A DNA stretch of 64,000 bases from Pseudoxanthomonas sp. Its GTDB lineage: Bacteria; Pseudomonadota; Gammaproteobacteria; Xanthomonadales; Xanthomonadaceae. The notes beneath the pieces were generated by a model that saw nothing but the letters and a program-made list of their open reading frames with translations, did no database searches and had not been told where the DNA came from. Position numbers and translations under genes: made by a program. This document shows, in pieces, positions 1 to 8,514 of the stretch; within the stretch, counting starts at the first letter, position 1; every line of letters starts with the position of its first letter. The stretch lies in NCBI RefSeq assembly GCF_027498035.1, contig NZ_CP114978.1:4030001-4094000 (forward strand), given 5' to 3'.

Positions 1-1
1 T

Positions 2-1183
2 GCAGTGGACGAGGCCGAACTGCGCAAGCGCTATGAGGCCGACAAGAGTCGCTTCTCCAGCGAGCAGCGCATGGCCTCGCACATCCTGATCCCGGTTGCC
101 GCGGGTGCCGATGCGGCCACGCAGAAAGCCGCGGAAGAAAAGGCCGCCAAGCTGGCAGAAGAAGCCAAGGCGCCGGGCGCGGATTTCGCAGCGCTGGCCA
201 AGGCCAATTCACAGGACCCTGGCTCGGCTGAAAACGGTGGCGACCTGGGTTGGGTGAGCCGCGGCATGATGGTGGCGCCGTTCGAAGAAGCGCTGTTCTC
301 CATTGCCAAGCCGGGCGATGTAGTCGGCCCGATCAAGACCGAGTTCGGCTATCACGTGATCAAGCTTACCCAGGTCAAGGGTGAGGCTGGCAAGCCATTC
401 GAAGCGGTGCGCGACCAGCTTGCAAGCGAAGCGAACAAGGACGCCGCCGCGCGCAATTACAACGATGTTGCCGGCAAGCTGGTCAGCGCCACCCTGGATA
501 ATCCGGATTCGCTGGCCGCCGGTGCGCAGGCTGCGGGCCTGGAAGTGCAGAAGGCGGGGCCGTTCTCGGCCAACGACGCGCCGGGCCTGCTGTCCAACGC
601 AGCGGTGCTGCGCCAGGTGTTCGACGAACAACAGATCGCCGACCGGACCGCCAGCCAGCTGATCAAGATCGACGACACGCACAGCCTGGTGGTGCGCGTG
701 ACCGATCACAGCCCGGCTGCCGACCAGCCGCTGGACAAGGTCAAGGAACAGGTGATCGCCGCGGTGCGCGCCGATCGTGCCGGCAAGGCGGCAGCGGCCC
801 AGGCCGATGCGGTGCTGGCGCGGGTGAACAAGGGTGAATCGCTGAAGGCGATCGCCGATGCGGAGAAATTCCAGTCAGGCCAGATTCCGGCGCTGCCGCG
901 TGGTGCACCGATTCCGTCGCAGAAGGGCAATGAAGCACTGTTCGCTGCGCCGGCACCGGAGAGCGGCAAGGTCTCGGCTGGCAAGGTCAAGCTGGAGAAT
1001 GGCAGCTTCGTGGTGTTCACCGTCGACAAGGTCAACCCGGGCGATGCCAGCAAGATGCCGGCGGCTCAGCGCGACCAGTTGCGTGAACAGATCACCCAGC
1101 TCTATGCCGGTGCCGACGTGCAGGAGTTCGTTGTCGCCACCCGCAAGCAGTTCAAGATCGACGTGCACGAAGACCGGCTGTAA
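2..1183 (+). CDS. ppiD: PpiD-like periplasmic peptidyl-prolyl isomerase, C-terminal part
   Basis: The gene enters the window already open, so its start lies upstream. The visible 393 residues begin with a parvulin (PpiC-type) rotamase domain (about residues 26-125, from SHILIP to FGYHVIKL), followed by the alpha-helical C-terminal SurA/PpiD-like region. PpiD proteins are anchored in the inner membrane by an N-terminal helix (outside this window) and act as chaperones for proteins emerging from the Sec translocon. Full-length members have about 620-650 residues, so roughly the last 60 percent is present. A strong intrinsic terminator follows the stop codon. The assignment to PpiD rather than SurA rests on the arrangement of a single rotamase domain plus a long C-terminal tail, and is fairly sure. 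Confidence 0.88.
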   Translation, partial: AVDEAELRKRYEADKSRFSSEQRMASHILIPVAAGADAATQKAAEEKAAKLAEEAKAPGADFAALAKANSQDPGSAENGGDLGWVSRGMMVAPFEEALFSIAKPGDVVGPIKTEFGYHVIKLTQVKGEAGKPFEAVRDQLASEANKDAAARNYNDVAGKLVSATLDNPDSLAAGAQAAGLEVQKAGPFSANDAPGLLSNAAVLRQVFDEQQIADRTASQLIKIDDTHSLVVRVTDHSPAADQPLDKVKEQVIAAVRADRAGKAAAAQADAVLARVNKGESLKAIADAEKFQSGQIPALPRGAPIPSQKGNEALFAAPAPESGKVSAGKVKLENGSFVVFTVDKVNPGDASKMPAAQRDQLREQITQLYAGADVQEFVVATRKQFKIDVHEDRL

Positions 1184-1204
1184 GCCCCTCCCTGTACTGG
1201 AACG

Positions 1205-1234
1205 AAAAACCGCGCCGCCCAGGCGCGGTTTTTT
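1205..1234 (+). terminator. Intrinsic terminator after ppiD
   Basis: A GC-rich stem (ACCGCGCC pairing with GGCGCGGT, loop GCCC) is flanked by an A-run and followed by TTTTTT. It sits 20 bases after the ppiD stop. The A/T flanks make it able to work on both strands, so it could also end transcripts of the convergent mltD gene. Confidence 0.85.
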
Positions 1235-1322
1235 CTTGGGCGATGGGAAGCGAGATCGCGTGCTGACAGGTCCGTCGTTGTCGACGCAGCGGCCAGGCAA
1301 CCACGCCACGTGCCGGGTGGTT

Positions 1323-2540
1323 TCAGCGCGAAGGATCGGCCAGCAGCAGCACCATGCCGGGCTTGATGACCGAATGGGCTTTGAGCTTGTTCCACTGCAG
1401 CAGCTGCGGGGTGCGCAGACCGTGGCGCCGGGCGATGGACGAGAGCGTGTCGCCACGCGCCACCGTGTACGAGGAGGCAACGCGGTTTTCGGACGCATGG
1501 CGCGTGGCGGGCGGTGCATCGGCGGTGCCGGTGCTGTCGCCCGCTTCGATCAGGTCCGATGCGGACAGGTGGGCTGACGCGCCGTCGGCTGCGGGTGCCA
1601 GCACCCACAGCGGCCCGCCGCTGGCAGGCGTGCCCTGCAGGTTCGACAGCACGGGATTCAGGCCGGCCAGTTGGTCGGCGTCGTGGCCTTCGTGGCGGGC
1701 CCACGAAGACAGGCTGCCGAAGTTCGAAGGCAGCGCCACCGGTTGCAGGCGCGGGACCGGTCGCTGCAGCGCGTTCAGCCATGCAGGCCGTTCGCCGGCC
1801 TGTTCCAGGCTGCAGGCCAGCGCATGCAGTTTTTCCACGTAGGTGACGGTGGTATTGGACAGCCCGGGCAATTTGGACTTGCGCGCGTTGCCGGCGGTGA
1901 CGCCAGCGCTCCGCATGGCCTGCAGCACGCGGTTCTCGCCAGCGTTGTAGGCCATCACTGCCAGCTGCCAGTCACCGCCGAACATGCCATGCAGGGTTTT
2001 CAGGTACCGCACGGCCGCCTGGGTGGAATCGACCGGCGACAGGCGCCCGTCGTAACCGCGGCGCATGCGGACGCCGTGGTTGCGTGCGGTCAGCGAGACG
2101 AACTGCCACAGGCCTGCCGGGCCGCTGCGGCTGCTTGCGCCGGGGTGGTAGCCGCTCTCGACGAACGGGATCAAGGCGAATTCGGTCGGCAGGTCGGCAT
2201 CGTGCATGACGCCGACCACGTAGCCGAACAGGGGCAGGATGTCGTCCTCACGATCGGCCAGGCGTTCGGGGGCATGGCTGAAGTGGCGCTGCCATTTGGC
2301 ATCGGTCGATTGCGGCTGGCAGTCCGGCTCGGCCAGGCCCTCGCGGAACTGCTGGTAGATCTGGACGCCATCGAGCATGTCGGGCGGCAGCTGGCCGGCG
2401 ATGGAGGGTTCGGCAGACAGTGCGGGCTGCGGATCGGTTGGGCTCGGCGCAGGGCTGTCAGCACGCGTAGTCTGTGCCCACGCGACCGGGTTGCCGCTGG
2501 CGATGGCCAGCAGGCACAGCGCCCGGCGCAGCGGCTTCAT
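1323..2540 (-). CDS. mltD: Membrane-bound lytic transglycosylase with LysM domain (MltD-like)
   Basis: The protein of 405 residues begins with a signal peptide (MKPLRRALCLLAIASG, cleavage after AWA). A family 1 SLT domain follows, with the catalytic glutamate in FVESGYHP near residue 127 and the downstream GLWQF and AVMAYNAGENRV blocks. A single C-terminal LysM repeat (YTVARGDTLSSIARRHGL, last 50 residues) binds peptidoglycan. It cleaves the glycan backbone to 1,6-anhydromuropeptides in the periplasm. E. coli MltD has two LysM repeats and is a lipoprotein; no lipobox Cys is evident here. The start was set at the ATG that overlaps the gloB stop as ATGA, implying translational coupling; the mltD-gloB pairing is conserved in E. 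coli. Confidence 0.9.
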   Translation of the reverse strand: MKPLRRALCLLAIASGNPVAWAQTTRADSPAPSPTDPQPALSAEPSIAGQLPPDMLDGVQIYQQFREGLAEPDCQPQSTDAKWQRHFSHAPERLADREDDILPLFGYVVGVMHDADLPTEFALIPFVESGYHPGASSRSGPAGLWQFVSLTARNHGVRMRRGYDGRLSPVDSTQAAVRYLKTLHGMFGGDWQLAVMAYNAGENRVLQAMRSAGVTAGNARKSKLPGLSNTTVTYVEKLHALACSLEQAGERPAWLNALQRPVPRLQPVALPSNFGSLSSWARHEGHDADQLAGLNPVLSNLQGTPASGGPLWVLAPAADGASAHLSASDLIEAGDSTGTADAPPATRHASENRVASSYTVARGDTLSSIARRHGLRTPQLLQWNKLKAHSVIKPGMVLLLADPSR

Positions 2541-3313
2541 GCGCGGAAGCCGTCTTTCCACCGGCGCAGGCCGGCAAAGGTTTCCACCCGATCGGCTGCG
2601 GTCGCCTGCAGCCAGGTATCGACCGACTGGGCGACCTCGGGGACGCCCACGCGCAGGAAGGGGTTGGTCGCCCGTTCGGTCGCCAGGCTGACCGGCAAGG
2701 TCGATTGGCCTGCAGCGCGCAAGGCGCGCACTTGTGCGGCCCGCGCCTGCAGGGCGATGTTGCCGGGCTCCACGGCCAAGGCGAAAGCCGCGTTGGACTG
2801 GGTGTATTCGTGGCCGCAGCAGAGCGGCGTGTCGTCGGGCAGGGCCGCGAGGGTGTCCAGCGAGGCCAGCATCTGCGCTGGCGTGCCTTCGAACAGTCGC
2901 CCGCAGCCCAGGCTGAACAAGGTATCGCCCGAGAACAGCTCACCGCCCGCCGCCTGGCGGTGGAACGCCACATGGCTGCGGGTGTGCCCGGGCACGAAGA
3001 TCGCCTTGAACGGCATGCCGGCCGCGTCGAAGCGCTCGCCATCGACCACCTTGTGGGTGGCGGTGGTGATGCGTTCATCGTTGGCGGCGATCACCGGCAG
3101 GTCGGGCCACTGCTGCAGCAGGCCAACCACGCCGCCGATATGGTCATCGTGATGGTGGGTCAGCAGCACCGCGGCCGGCTTGAGTCCTTGCTGTGCGGCG
3201 GCCAGCACCGGGGCGGCATCGCCTGGATCCACGATCACCGTGCCTCCTTCGTCGCTGGTCAGCGCCCAGATGTAGTTGTCGTCGAAGGCGGTCAGCGCGG
3301 TGAGGATTGGCAT
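2537..3313 (-). CDS. gloB: Hydroxyacylglutathione hydrolase (glyoxalase II)
   Basis: This 258-residue metallo-beta-lactamase-fold enzyme hydrolyses S-D-lactoylglutathione to D-lactate and glutathione in methylglyoxal detoxification. The binuclear metal motif THHHDDHIGG is present (His53, His55, Asp57, His58), with further ligands in VPGHTRSH and a later GHEYT block. The N terminus MPILTALTAFDDNYIW and the length fit the family, which fixes the start at the ATG rather than an upstream in-frame codon. Its stop overlaps the mltD start by four bases. The start faces a divergently transcribed methyltransferase 46 bases away, the same arrangement as gloB/yafS in E. coli. Confidence 0.95.
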   Translation of the reverse strand: MPILTALTAFDDNYIWALTSDEGGTVIVDPGDAAPVLAAAQQGLKPAAVLLTHHHDDHIGGVVGLLQQWPDLPVIAANDERITTATHKVVDGERFDAAGMPFKAIFVPGHTRSHVAFHRQAAGGELFSGDTLFSLGCGRLFEGTPAQMLASLDTLAALPDDTPLCCGHEYTQSNAAFALAVEPGNIALQARAAQVRALRAAGQSTLPVSLATERATNPFLRVGVPEVAQSVDTWLQATAADRVETFAGLRRWKDGFRA

Positions 3314-3359
3314 AAGGCTCGGTCGGCAGACGCGGGGGCGTCCTCTACAATCCCCGACC

Positions 3360-3995
3360 ATGCCTGCCGCTGCCTCCCACCGTCAACCCGAGCCACTGGC
3401 GTGGTTCGGTACGCCCGACGGTCAGCGCCTGCTGGCTGCTGAACAGCAGACCATCTCGCGGATCCTCGCCGCCAAGGCCGCTGCGCCGACGCTGTGGTTG
3501 CATCCAGGCAGTACGGCGGGCGTGTCGGTCGTGCCCGCGGGGTTGTCGCTGCGGGCCAGTAGCGGCGGTTTCGACGGGCCGCTGCGCTGTGGCGTATCCC
3601 TGCCTTTGGCTTCGGACAGCTTCAGTGCGGTGGTGCTGCAGCATGTGCCGGAGAGCGGTACGCGGGCGTTGCTGGAAGAGTGCGCCCGGGTGCTCGAGCC
3701 CGGCGGCCGGCTGTGGCTGTTCACCCTCAATCCGGTCAGCCCCTACCGGCTGCGCTGGCGTCGCACCGGCCTGTCGATCCGTGGCCCCGGGCGTTGGCGT
3801 CGCTACCTGCAGGCCGCCGGCCTGGACGGCAGCACGCATGCGCCACAGTGGCTGGGACCGGCCTGGCGCAACGGCAGCCGTTCGCCGGAGCTGATGCGCG
3901 CGGTCTGCCTGCTGCAGGCAGACAAGCGTGGCCCGGACCTGATCCTGACCCCTTCGCGCCCGAACCGCTGGCAAGGCGGCGCGGTTCCGGCGTGA
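3360..3995 (+). CDS. SAM-dependent methyltransferase (YafS-like)
   Basis: A 211-residue class I methyltransferase-like protein. A post-II/IV block (FSAVVLQHVPESGTRALLEECARVLEPGGRLWLF) is typical of Methyltransf_11 enzymes. Motif I is weak (LWLHPGSTAGVS), so the SAM pocket is atypical. It lies between divergent gloB and rnhA, the position of yafS in E. coli and other Proteobacteria, which supports orthology; the substrate is unknown. The start at the ATG was chosen because the open frame upstream runs antisense into gloB. It ends 31 bases before rnhA. Confidence 0.75.
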   Translation: MPAAASHRQPEPLAWFGTPDGQRLLAAEQQTISRILAAKAAAPTLWLHPGSTAGVSVVPAGLSLRASSGGFDGPLRCGVSLPLASDSFSAVVLQHVPESGTRALLEECARVLEPGGRLWLFTLNPVSPYRLRWRRTGLSIRGPGRWRRYLQAAGLDGSTHAPQWLGPAWRNGSRSPELMRAVCLLQADKRGPDLILTPSRPNRWQGGAVPA

Positions 3996-4026
3996 CCCAT
4001 TTGTGCAACACGAGCTTTTGGACTTC

Positions 4027-4485
4027 ATGAAACAGATCACCATCAACGCCGACGGCTCCTGCCTGGGCAATCCCGGCCCGGGTGGCTGGGCGGCGCTGCT
4101 GCGCTTTGGCACCATCGAGCGCGAGCTCTCCGGTGGCGAAGCCCACACCACCAACAACCGCATGGAGCTGATGGCCGCCATCATGGCGCTGGAGGCCCTC
4201 ACCGAGCCCTGCCAGGTCACTCTGGTCACCGATTCGCAGTACGTGCGCCAGGGCATCACCGAATGGCTGCCCGGCTGGATCCGCAAGCACTGGAAGACCG
4301 CCGGCGGCGGCGCGGTGAAGAATCGCGAGCTGTGGGAACGCCTGCAGACGGCGACCCTGCGGCACACGATCGAATGGCGCTGGGTGAAAGGCCATTCCGG
4401 CGATCCGGACAATGAGCGCGTGGACGTGCTGGCGCGCGACCAGGCCATCGCCATCCGCGATGGTGGACCCGGAGCTTCGGCATGA
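4027..4485 (+). CDS. rnhA: Ribonuclease HI
   Basis: 152 residues, the usual size for RNase HI, which removes RNA from RNA-DNA hybrids (R-loops, primers) in the cytoplasm. The acidic active-site residues are visible: Asp9 in INADGSC, Glu47 in NNRMEL, Asp69 in VTDSQYV and the C-terminal Asp in NERVDVLARDQA; the loop His is in KGHSGDPDNE. The ATG start gives the family N terminus MKQITINADG; a GTG upstream would add eight non-conserved residues. The stop overlaps the following GNAT gene by four bases. Confidence 0.97.
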   Translation: MKQITINADGSCLGNPGPGGWAALLRFGTIERELSGGEAHTTNNRMELMAAIMALEALTEPCQVTLVTDSQYVRQGITEWLPGWIRKHWKTAGGGAVKNRELWERLQTATLRHTIEWRWVKGHSGDPDNERVDVLARDQAIAIRDGGPGASA

Positions 4486-5027
4486 GCGCGACTGGCGACA
4501 CCCTGGTCCTGCGCACGCAGCGGCTGGAGCTGCACTTCTTCACCGACAGTGACCGCGATGCAGCGCTGATGCTGGCGGTACTCAACGACCCGGACTTCAT
4601 CCATCACGTGCGCGACAGCGGCGTGCGTGAACTGGAGCAGGCCCGTGCGGCCGCGCGGACCGGACCGATGGCCTTCCGCCAGGCCAACGGCCTGGGCCTG
4701 TGCCGGGTGACCGAAACCGCGACCGGCCGCGACCTGGGTCAGCTTGGCATCGTCACCCGCGAGGGGCTGCCTGCCCCGGACCTGGGCTACGGGTTTCTGC
4801 CCGCCGCGCGCGGGCAGGGCTACGCGGTGGAGGCCGGTCGCGCCGTCGTTGACTACGCGCGCGATACCCTGAAGCTGCCGCGGCTGCTGGCCATCGTGTC
4901 GCCGACCAACGCCCCGTCGCTGGCGGTACTGGGCAAGCTCGGCTTCCGCTTTGAGACAATGACGCGGCTGCCGGGGGGCGAGAAGGACCTGCAGCTGTTG
5001 ACCCTCGCTTTGAACAAGGACACCTGA
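4482..5027 (+). CDS. GNAT family N-acetyltransferase
   Basis: 181 residues of the RimJ/RimL-like Acetyltransf_3 type: an N-terminal LRTQRLELHFFTDSD block, a central GYGFLPAARGQGYAVEAGRAVVDYA acetyl-CoA loop (R-x-x-G-x-G/A form) and a C-terminal SLAVLGKLGFRFE helix. Family members acetylate amino groups of proteins, antibiotics or small molecules; the substrate here cannot be deduced. It starts inside the end of rnhA (ATGA overlap) and ends four bases before dnaQ, so it is inserted into the normally adjacent rnhA-dnaQ pair and probably co-transcribed. Confidence 0.85.
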   Translation: MSATGDTLVLRTQRLELHFFTDSDRDAALMLAVLNDPDFIHHVRDSGVRELEQARAAARTGPMAFRQANGLGLCRVTETATGRDLGQLGIVTREGLPAPDLGYGFLPAARGQGYAVEAGRAVVDYARDTLKLPRLLAIVSPTNAPSLAVLGKLGFRFETMTRLPGGEKDLQLLTLALNKDT

Positions 5028-5031
5028 GGCC

Positions 5032-5778
5032 ATGCGCCAGATCATCCTGGACACCGAAACCACGGGCCTTGAGTGGAAGAAAGGCAACCGCGTGGTCGAA
5101 ATCGGCTGCGTTGAACTGCTGGAGCGTCGCCCCAGCGGCCGCAACTTCCACAAATACCTCAAGCCGGACTGCGAGTTCGAACCCGGCGCGCAGGAAGTCA
5201 CCGGCCTGACCCTGGAGTTCCTGGCCGACAAGCCCCGGTTCGAGGAGGTGGTCGAGGAGTTCCTGGCCTACATCGACGGCGCCGAAGTCATCATCCACAA
5301 CGCGGCCTTCGACGTCGGCTTCCTGGACAACGAACTGCGGTTGGCCGGCAGCCAGTACGGCAAGGTCACCGACCACTGCAGCGTGACCGATACCCTGGCG
5401 ATGGCGCGTGCGCGCTTCCCGGGGCAGCGCAATTCGCTGGACGCGCTGTGCAAGCGGCTGGGCGTGGACAACACCCACCGGCACCTGCACGGCGGCTTGC
5501 TCGATGCGCAGATCCTGGGGGATGTCTACATCGCGCTGACATCGGGCCAGGAAGAGATCGGCTTCGGCACGATGGAGGAAGAGGGGGGCGATGCGGCGCA
5601 GGTCCGCCATGCCTTCGACGCGAGCAATGTCGGCTTGCGCGCCCGGGTCACGCCGACCGCGGGCGAACTGGAAGCCCATGCCAAACGGCTGGAGAAGCTG
5701 CGTGCCAAGGGGGGCGGCAGCTGTCTGTGGGATGTGCTGGAAGCCCTGCCGGCACCGGTGGCCGAAGCCACCGTCTGA
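5032..5778 (+). CDS. dnaQ: DNA polymerase III epsilon subunit (3'-5' proofreading exonuclease)
   Basis: 248 residues. The DEDDh exonuclease motifs are clear: Exo I DTETTGLEW (Asp7, Glu9), Exo II IIHNAAFDVGFLDNEL, and Exo III HRHLHGGLLDAQILGDVY with the catalytic His and Asp. The C-terminal tail after about residue 180, which in epsilon binds the polymerase alpha subunit, is present. It removes misincorporated bases during replication. The position near rnhA matches E. coli, although there the two genes are divergent. The end is convergent with the phosphatase gene, 17 bases away. Confidence 0.95.
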   Translation: MRQIILDTETTGLEWKKGNRVVEIGCVELLERRPSGRNFHKYLKPDCEFEPGAQEVTGLTLEFLADKPRFEEVVEEFLAYIDGAEVIIHNAAFDVGFLDNELRLAGSQYGKVTDHCSVTDTLAMARARFPGQRNSLDALCKRLGVDNTHRHLHGGLLDAQILGDVYIALTSGQEEIGFGTMEEEGGDAAQVRHAFDASNVGLRARVTPTAGELEAHAKRLEKLRAKGGGSCLWDVLEALPAPVAEATV

Positions 5779-5795
5779 GGGTCGGGCGCTGCGGC

Positions 5796-6500
5796 TCAGC
5801 TGCAGCGCACCAGGATCGCGGTGACGTTGTCCGAGCCGCCGCTATCCAATGCGGCGGCGATCAGCGTATCGACCAGTTCCTGCGCGCTGCAGTCTTCCTG
5901 GCGCAGGGCCTCGGCGATGCGGCGGTCGTCCACTTCCTCGGTCAGGCCGTCACTGCACAGCAGCAGCTGCATGCCCGGACGCAGGTCGCCGGTCAGGGTC
6001 TCGACATTGAGTTGGTTCGGATCGGTCACGCCCAGTGCCTGGGTAACCACGTTGCGGTGCGGATGCGAGCGCGCCTGCTCGCTGGTCAGCGCACCCTGAG
6101 CGATCAGTTCCTGCACGTAGCTGTGGTCCTGGCTGAGCTGGGCCAGCTGTCCGTCGCGCCATAGGTAGGCGCGGCTGTCGCCGACCCAGGCTACTTCGAA
6201 GCGGTTGCCCTGCACGCGGGCGGCCACCACGGTGGTCCCCATCGGCAGGGAATCGTTGCGCCGGCGCGAGGTGCGGATGATTTCCTCATCAGCCAGGCGG
6301 ATGGCCTGGCCAAGCGGCTTGCCGTCACGGATCTCACGGACGATGGTTTCGCGGGCCAATGCGCTGGCGACTTCGCCGCAGGCGTGACCGCCCATGCCGT
6401 CAGCCACCAGCCATAAACCCAGGTCGCTGTCGCCGTAGTACGTGTCTTCGTTGAGGGCGCGCCGCAGGCCGACGTGGCTGAGGTGTCCAAACTCGATCAT
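5796..6500 (-). CDS. PP2C-family Ser/Thr protein phosphatase
   Basis: 234 residues forming one complete PP2C domain with no membrane or sensor part. Metal-binding residues are seen in ALNEDTYYG (Asp19), WLVADGMGGHACGE (Asp34, Gly35) and the terminal SGGSDNVTAILV block. Such soluble Stp1-type enzymes dephosphorylate Ser/Thr phosphoproteins and often work with a Hanks-type kinase or with type VI secretion, but no partner kinase lies next to it. The ATG start gives MIEFGHLSHVGLRR, which aligns with the beginning of the fold. Confidence 0.9.
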   Translation of the reverse strand: MIEFGHLSHVGLRRALNEDTYYGDSDLGLWLVADGMGGHACGEVASALARETIVREIRDGKPLGQAIRLADEEIIRTSRRRNDSLPMGTTVVAARVQGNRFEVAWVGDSRAYLWRDGQLAQLSQDHSYVQELIAQGALTSEQARSHPHRNVVTQALGVTDPNQLNVETLTGDLRPGMQLLLCSDGLTEEVDDRRIAEALRQEDCSAQELVDTLIAAALDSGGSDNVTAILVRCS

Positions 6501-6671
6501 GGGCGACCCTGCATGGCCTGTTTCTGGTGATGAGAACGGCATGATCGCGGGGATGAGGACAGGCCACAAGCAGTGATGCGGCATCGGCCGGTGGCGCGGG
6601 CGGTGGATGTGACGGCGTGGACGCTTGCCAGCCTGGTGACCGCGACCTGCCGGGGCCGCCGACAGGGGTGC

Positions 6672-6700
6672 TTGTCCGCGGCTGGCTGGCCCCGTATCAT
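6672..6700 (+). promoter_or_regulatory. Sigma-70 type promoter of tRNA-Ser(CGA)
   Basis: TTGTCC (-35) and TATCAT (-10) are separated by exactly 17 bases. A start point near 6707 would leave a 47-base leader before the mature tRNA. The rest of the 253-base gap between the PP2C start and the tRNA shows no gene. Confidence 0.6.
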
Positions 6701-6753
6701 GCGCAACCCCGGAACGACCATCGGGGATCGCCATCACTGGCGGTGCGACACCC

Positions 6754-6843
<90 letters not shown>

Positions 6844-6848
6844 ATACC

Positions 6849-6881
6849 ACGAACGGCTCCGCAAGGGGCCGTTCGTTTTTT
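6849..6881 (+). terminator. Intrinsic terminator of tRNA-Ser(CGA)
   Basis: The stem ACGAACGGC(TCC)/(GGG)GCCGTTCGT with loop GCAA is followed by a run of six T. It starts six bases after the CCA end. Confidence 0.85.
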
Positions 6882-6963
6882 CGTGCTTCCGAAGCAAGTG
6901 CCGCGGACGCGCCTGCGGGCGTCGCCCGGTAAACTGGCGGTCTTTCCCCTGGCGGTGCGCACC

Positions 6964-7374
6964 ATGTCCGAGATCCTCACCCCCGTGTCCTTCGGCGAGC
7001 TGCTGGACAAGATTTCCATCCTGCAAATCAAGTCCGAGCGCATGAGCGACGCGGCCAAGCTGGCCAACGTGCGCAAGGAATTGTCCGCCCTGGAGCAGAC
7101 CTGGATGGCGCATCCGGCCGCGGCGCAGGACGTGGCCAAGCTGCGTGCCGATCTGAAGGCCGTCAACGAGCGCCTGTGGGTGATCGAGGACGACATCCGG
7201 GTCAAGGAAAAGGCCCAGGCCTTCGACGACGAATTCGTCCGCCTGGCCCGCAGCGTGTACTTCGAGAACGACACCCGCGCGCGGATCAAGAAGGACATCA
7301 ACCTGGCGCTGGGCTCGTCCTACGTCGAAGAGAAGTCCTATGAGGACTACGCCTCCGGCGCTGCTGCGCCGTAA
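6964..7374 (+). CDS. DUF6165 family conserved protein
   Basis: 136 residues, soluble and strongly helical with charged coiled-coil character (LAKLRADLKAVNERLWVIEDDIRVKEKA). The conserved opening SFGELLDKISILQIKSERM and the later RSVYFENDTRARIKKDIN block match a family of uncharacterised proteins often found near lipopolysaccharide or glycosyltransferase genes; the name DUF6165 is recalled rather than searched. A family 9 glycosyltransferase lies convergently downstream here, agreeing with that context. No catalytic motif was recognised. The start was set at ATG because upstream in-frame sequence belongs to the tRNA. Confidence 0.75.
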   Translation: MSEILTPVSFGELLDKISILQIKSERMSDAAKLANVRKELSALEQTWMAHPAAAQDVAKLRADLKAVNERLWVIEDDIRVKEKAQAFDDEFVRLARSVYFENDTRARIKKDINLALGSSYVEEKSYEDYASGAAAP

Positions 7375-7397
7375 GCACGAATCACACCCCGCAATCG

Positions 7398-7423
7398 ACA
7401 AGGGCCGCGATCGCGGCCCTTGT
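7398..7423. terminator. Bidirectional hairpin between convergent genes
   Basis: A perfect self-complementary stem (ACAAGGGCCGCGA and its complement) lies between the DUF6165 stop and the stop of the convergent glycosyltransferase. The T content downstream is modest, so termination is inferred mainly from position. Confidence 0.55.
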
Positions 7424-7449
7424 CGTGTCTGGCAGGCCGCGCGCGGCCG

Positions 7450-8496
7450 TCAGCGCGGATGGTCGCTGCGATAGCGCTCGAATGCTGCGATCGCATCGTC
7501 GGTGGTGACCAGCTGCATCACATCGTCGAACTCGATCTTGGTGCCCCATTTGAGCGCGTCGGCCGGTTTGGACAGGAACTTTCGCGCCGCCGCGTCGTAG
7601 CGGTCCACGCAGTAGCGCACGTCCGAATACGGGCCACTGCGCAGCGGGTTGCTGGCCGCATGCAGCCCCAGCACCTTGGCGCCCATGGCGTTGGCGATGT
7701 GCATCGGGCCCGAATCCGGGGTGACCACCAGACTGGCGCGGGCGAGCAGGGCCGGCAGCTGTTTCAGCGTGTCCTTGCCGACCAGGTCCAGCACCGGTGC
7801 CTGCATCTTTGCGGCGATGGCATCGGCGGTGTCGCGCTCCAGCGTGCTGCGGCCGCCACACAGCACGATGCGCCAGCCCTGCGCGGCGGCGTGGTCGGCC
7901 AGCGCCGCGTAGCGGTCCGGATACCAGTTGCGACGCACGTGGCTGGAGCACGGCGAAATCATCAGTACCGGCTGGCCATCGTCAGGCCATTGCGCGGCAG
8001 CCCATTCGAAGGCGGCCTGCGGCACCGGCAGATCCCAGTGGACTGTGTTCTGCTTCAGGCCCAGCGGTTCGCAGAAGCTGCCGATGGCGTCGAGTACGTG
8101 GATGCCGGGGCGGTCGGCGATGCGTTCGTTGATGAAGAGCCCATGCAGATCTTTCGAACGGCTGCGGTCATAGCCGATCCGGCGCCTGGCCGGCACGAAC
8201 GCCGACAACACGTTGGCGCGAAAGGCCACCTGCATCTGCAGCAGCGCATCGAAACCGTCCGCGGGCAGCTTGGCGCGCAGTGCGCGCATGCCGGCCACGC
8301 CAGTCTTCTTGTCGTAGGTGTGGAACTGCACGCCGGGCAGGCCTTCCAGCAGCTTGTAGCCGCCGCCGTCGATGATCCAGTGCAATTCCTGCCGTGGCCA
8401 TGCGCGCTGCAGGGTGCGCACCAGGGGCACGACATGGGTGACATCACCCAGCGCGGACAGGCGCAACAGACACAGGGACTCAGGAGCGTTGGACAA
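7450..8496 (-). CDS. Family 9 glycosyltransferase (heptosyltransferase I-like)
   Basis: About 348 residues with the GT9 architecture of ADP-heptose:LPS heptosyltransferases: N-terminal LRLSALGDVTHVVPLVRTL, a linker, and a C-terminal nucleotide-sugar half with MISPCSSHVRRNWYPDRY, GGRSTLERDTA and TPDSGPMHIANAMG. It probably adds a heptose or similar sugar to the lipopolysaccharide inner core at the inner membrane's cytoplasmic face. No ATG lies at the expected N terminus; a TTG giving (M)SNAPESLCLLRLSALGD fits best. The divergent Kdo kinase starts only 18 bases away, supporting a core-oligosaccharide role. WaaC and other GT9 enzymes cannot be separated by eye. Confidence 0.88.
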   Translation of the reverse strand: MSNAPESLCLLRLSALGDVTHVVPLVRTLQRAWPRQELHWIIDGGGYKLLEGLPGVQFHTYDKKTGVAGMRALRAKLPADGFDALLQMQVAFRANVLSAFVPARRRIGYDRSRSKDLHGLFINERIADRPGIHVLDAIGSFCEPLGLKQNTVHWDLPVPQAAFEWAAAQWPDDGQPVLMISPCSSHVRRNWYPDRYAALADHAAAQGWRIVLCGGRSTLERDTADAIAAKMQAPVLDLVGKDTLKQLPALLARASLVVTPDSGPMHIANAMGAKVLGLHAASNPLRSGPYSDVRYCVDRYDAAARKFLSKPADALKWGTKIEFDDVMQLVTTDDAIAAFERYRSDHPR

Positions 8497-8514
8497 AGTT
8501 GATAGACTCGCGTG

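Noticed and set aside
1671..3152. A 493-codon plus-strand open frame opposite mltD and gloB
   Set aside because: Antisense shadow of two well-supported genes with no recognisable domain.
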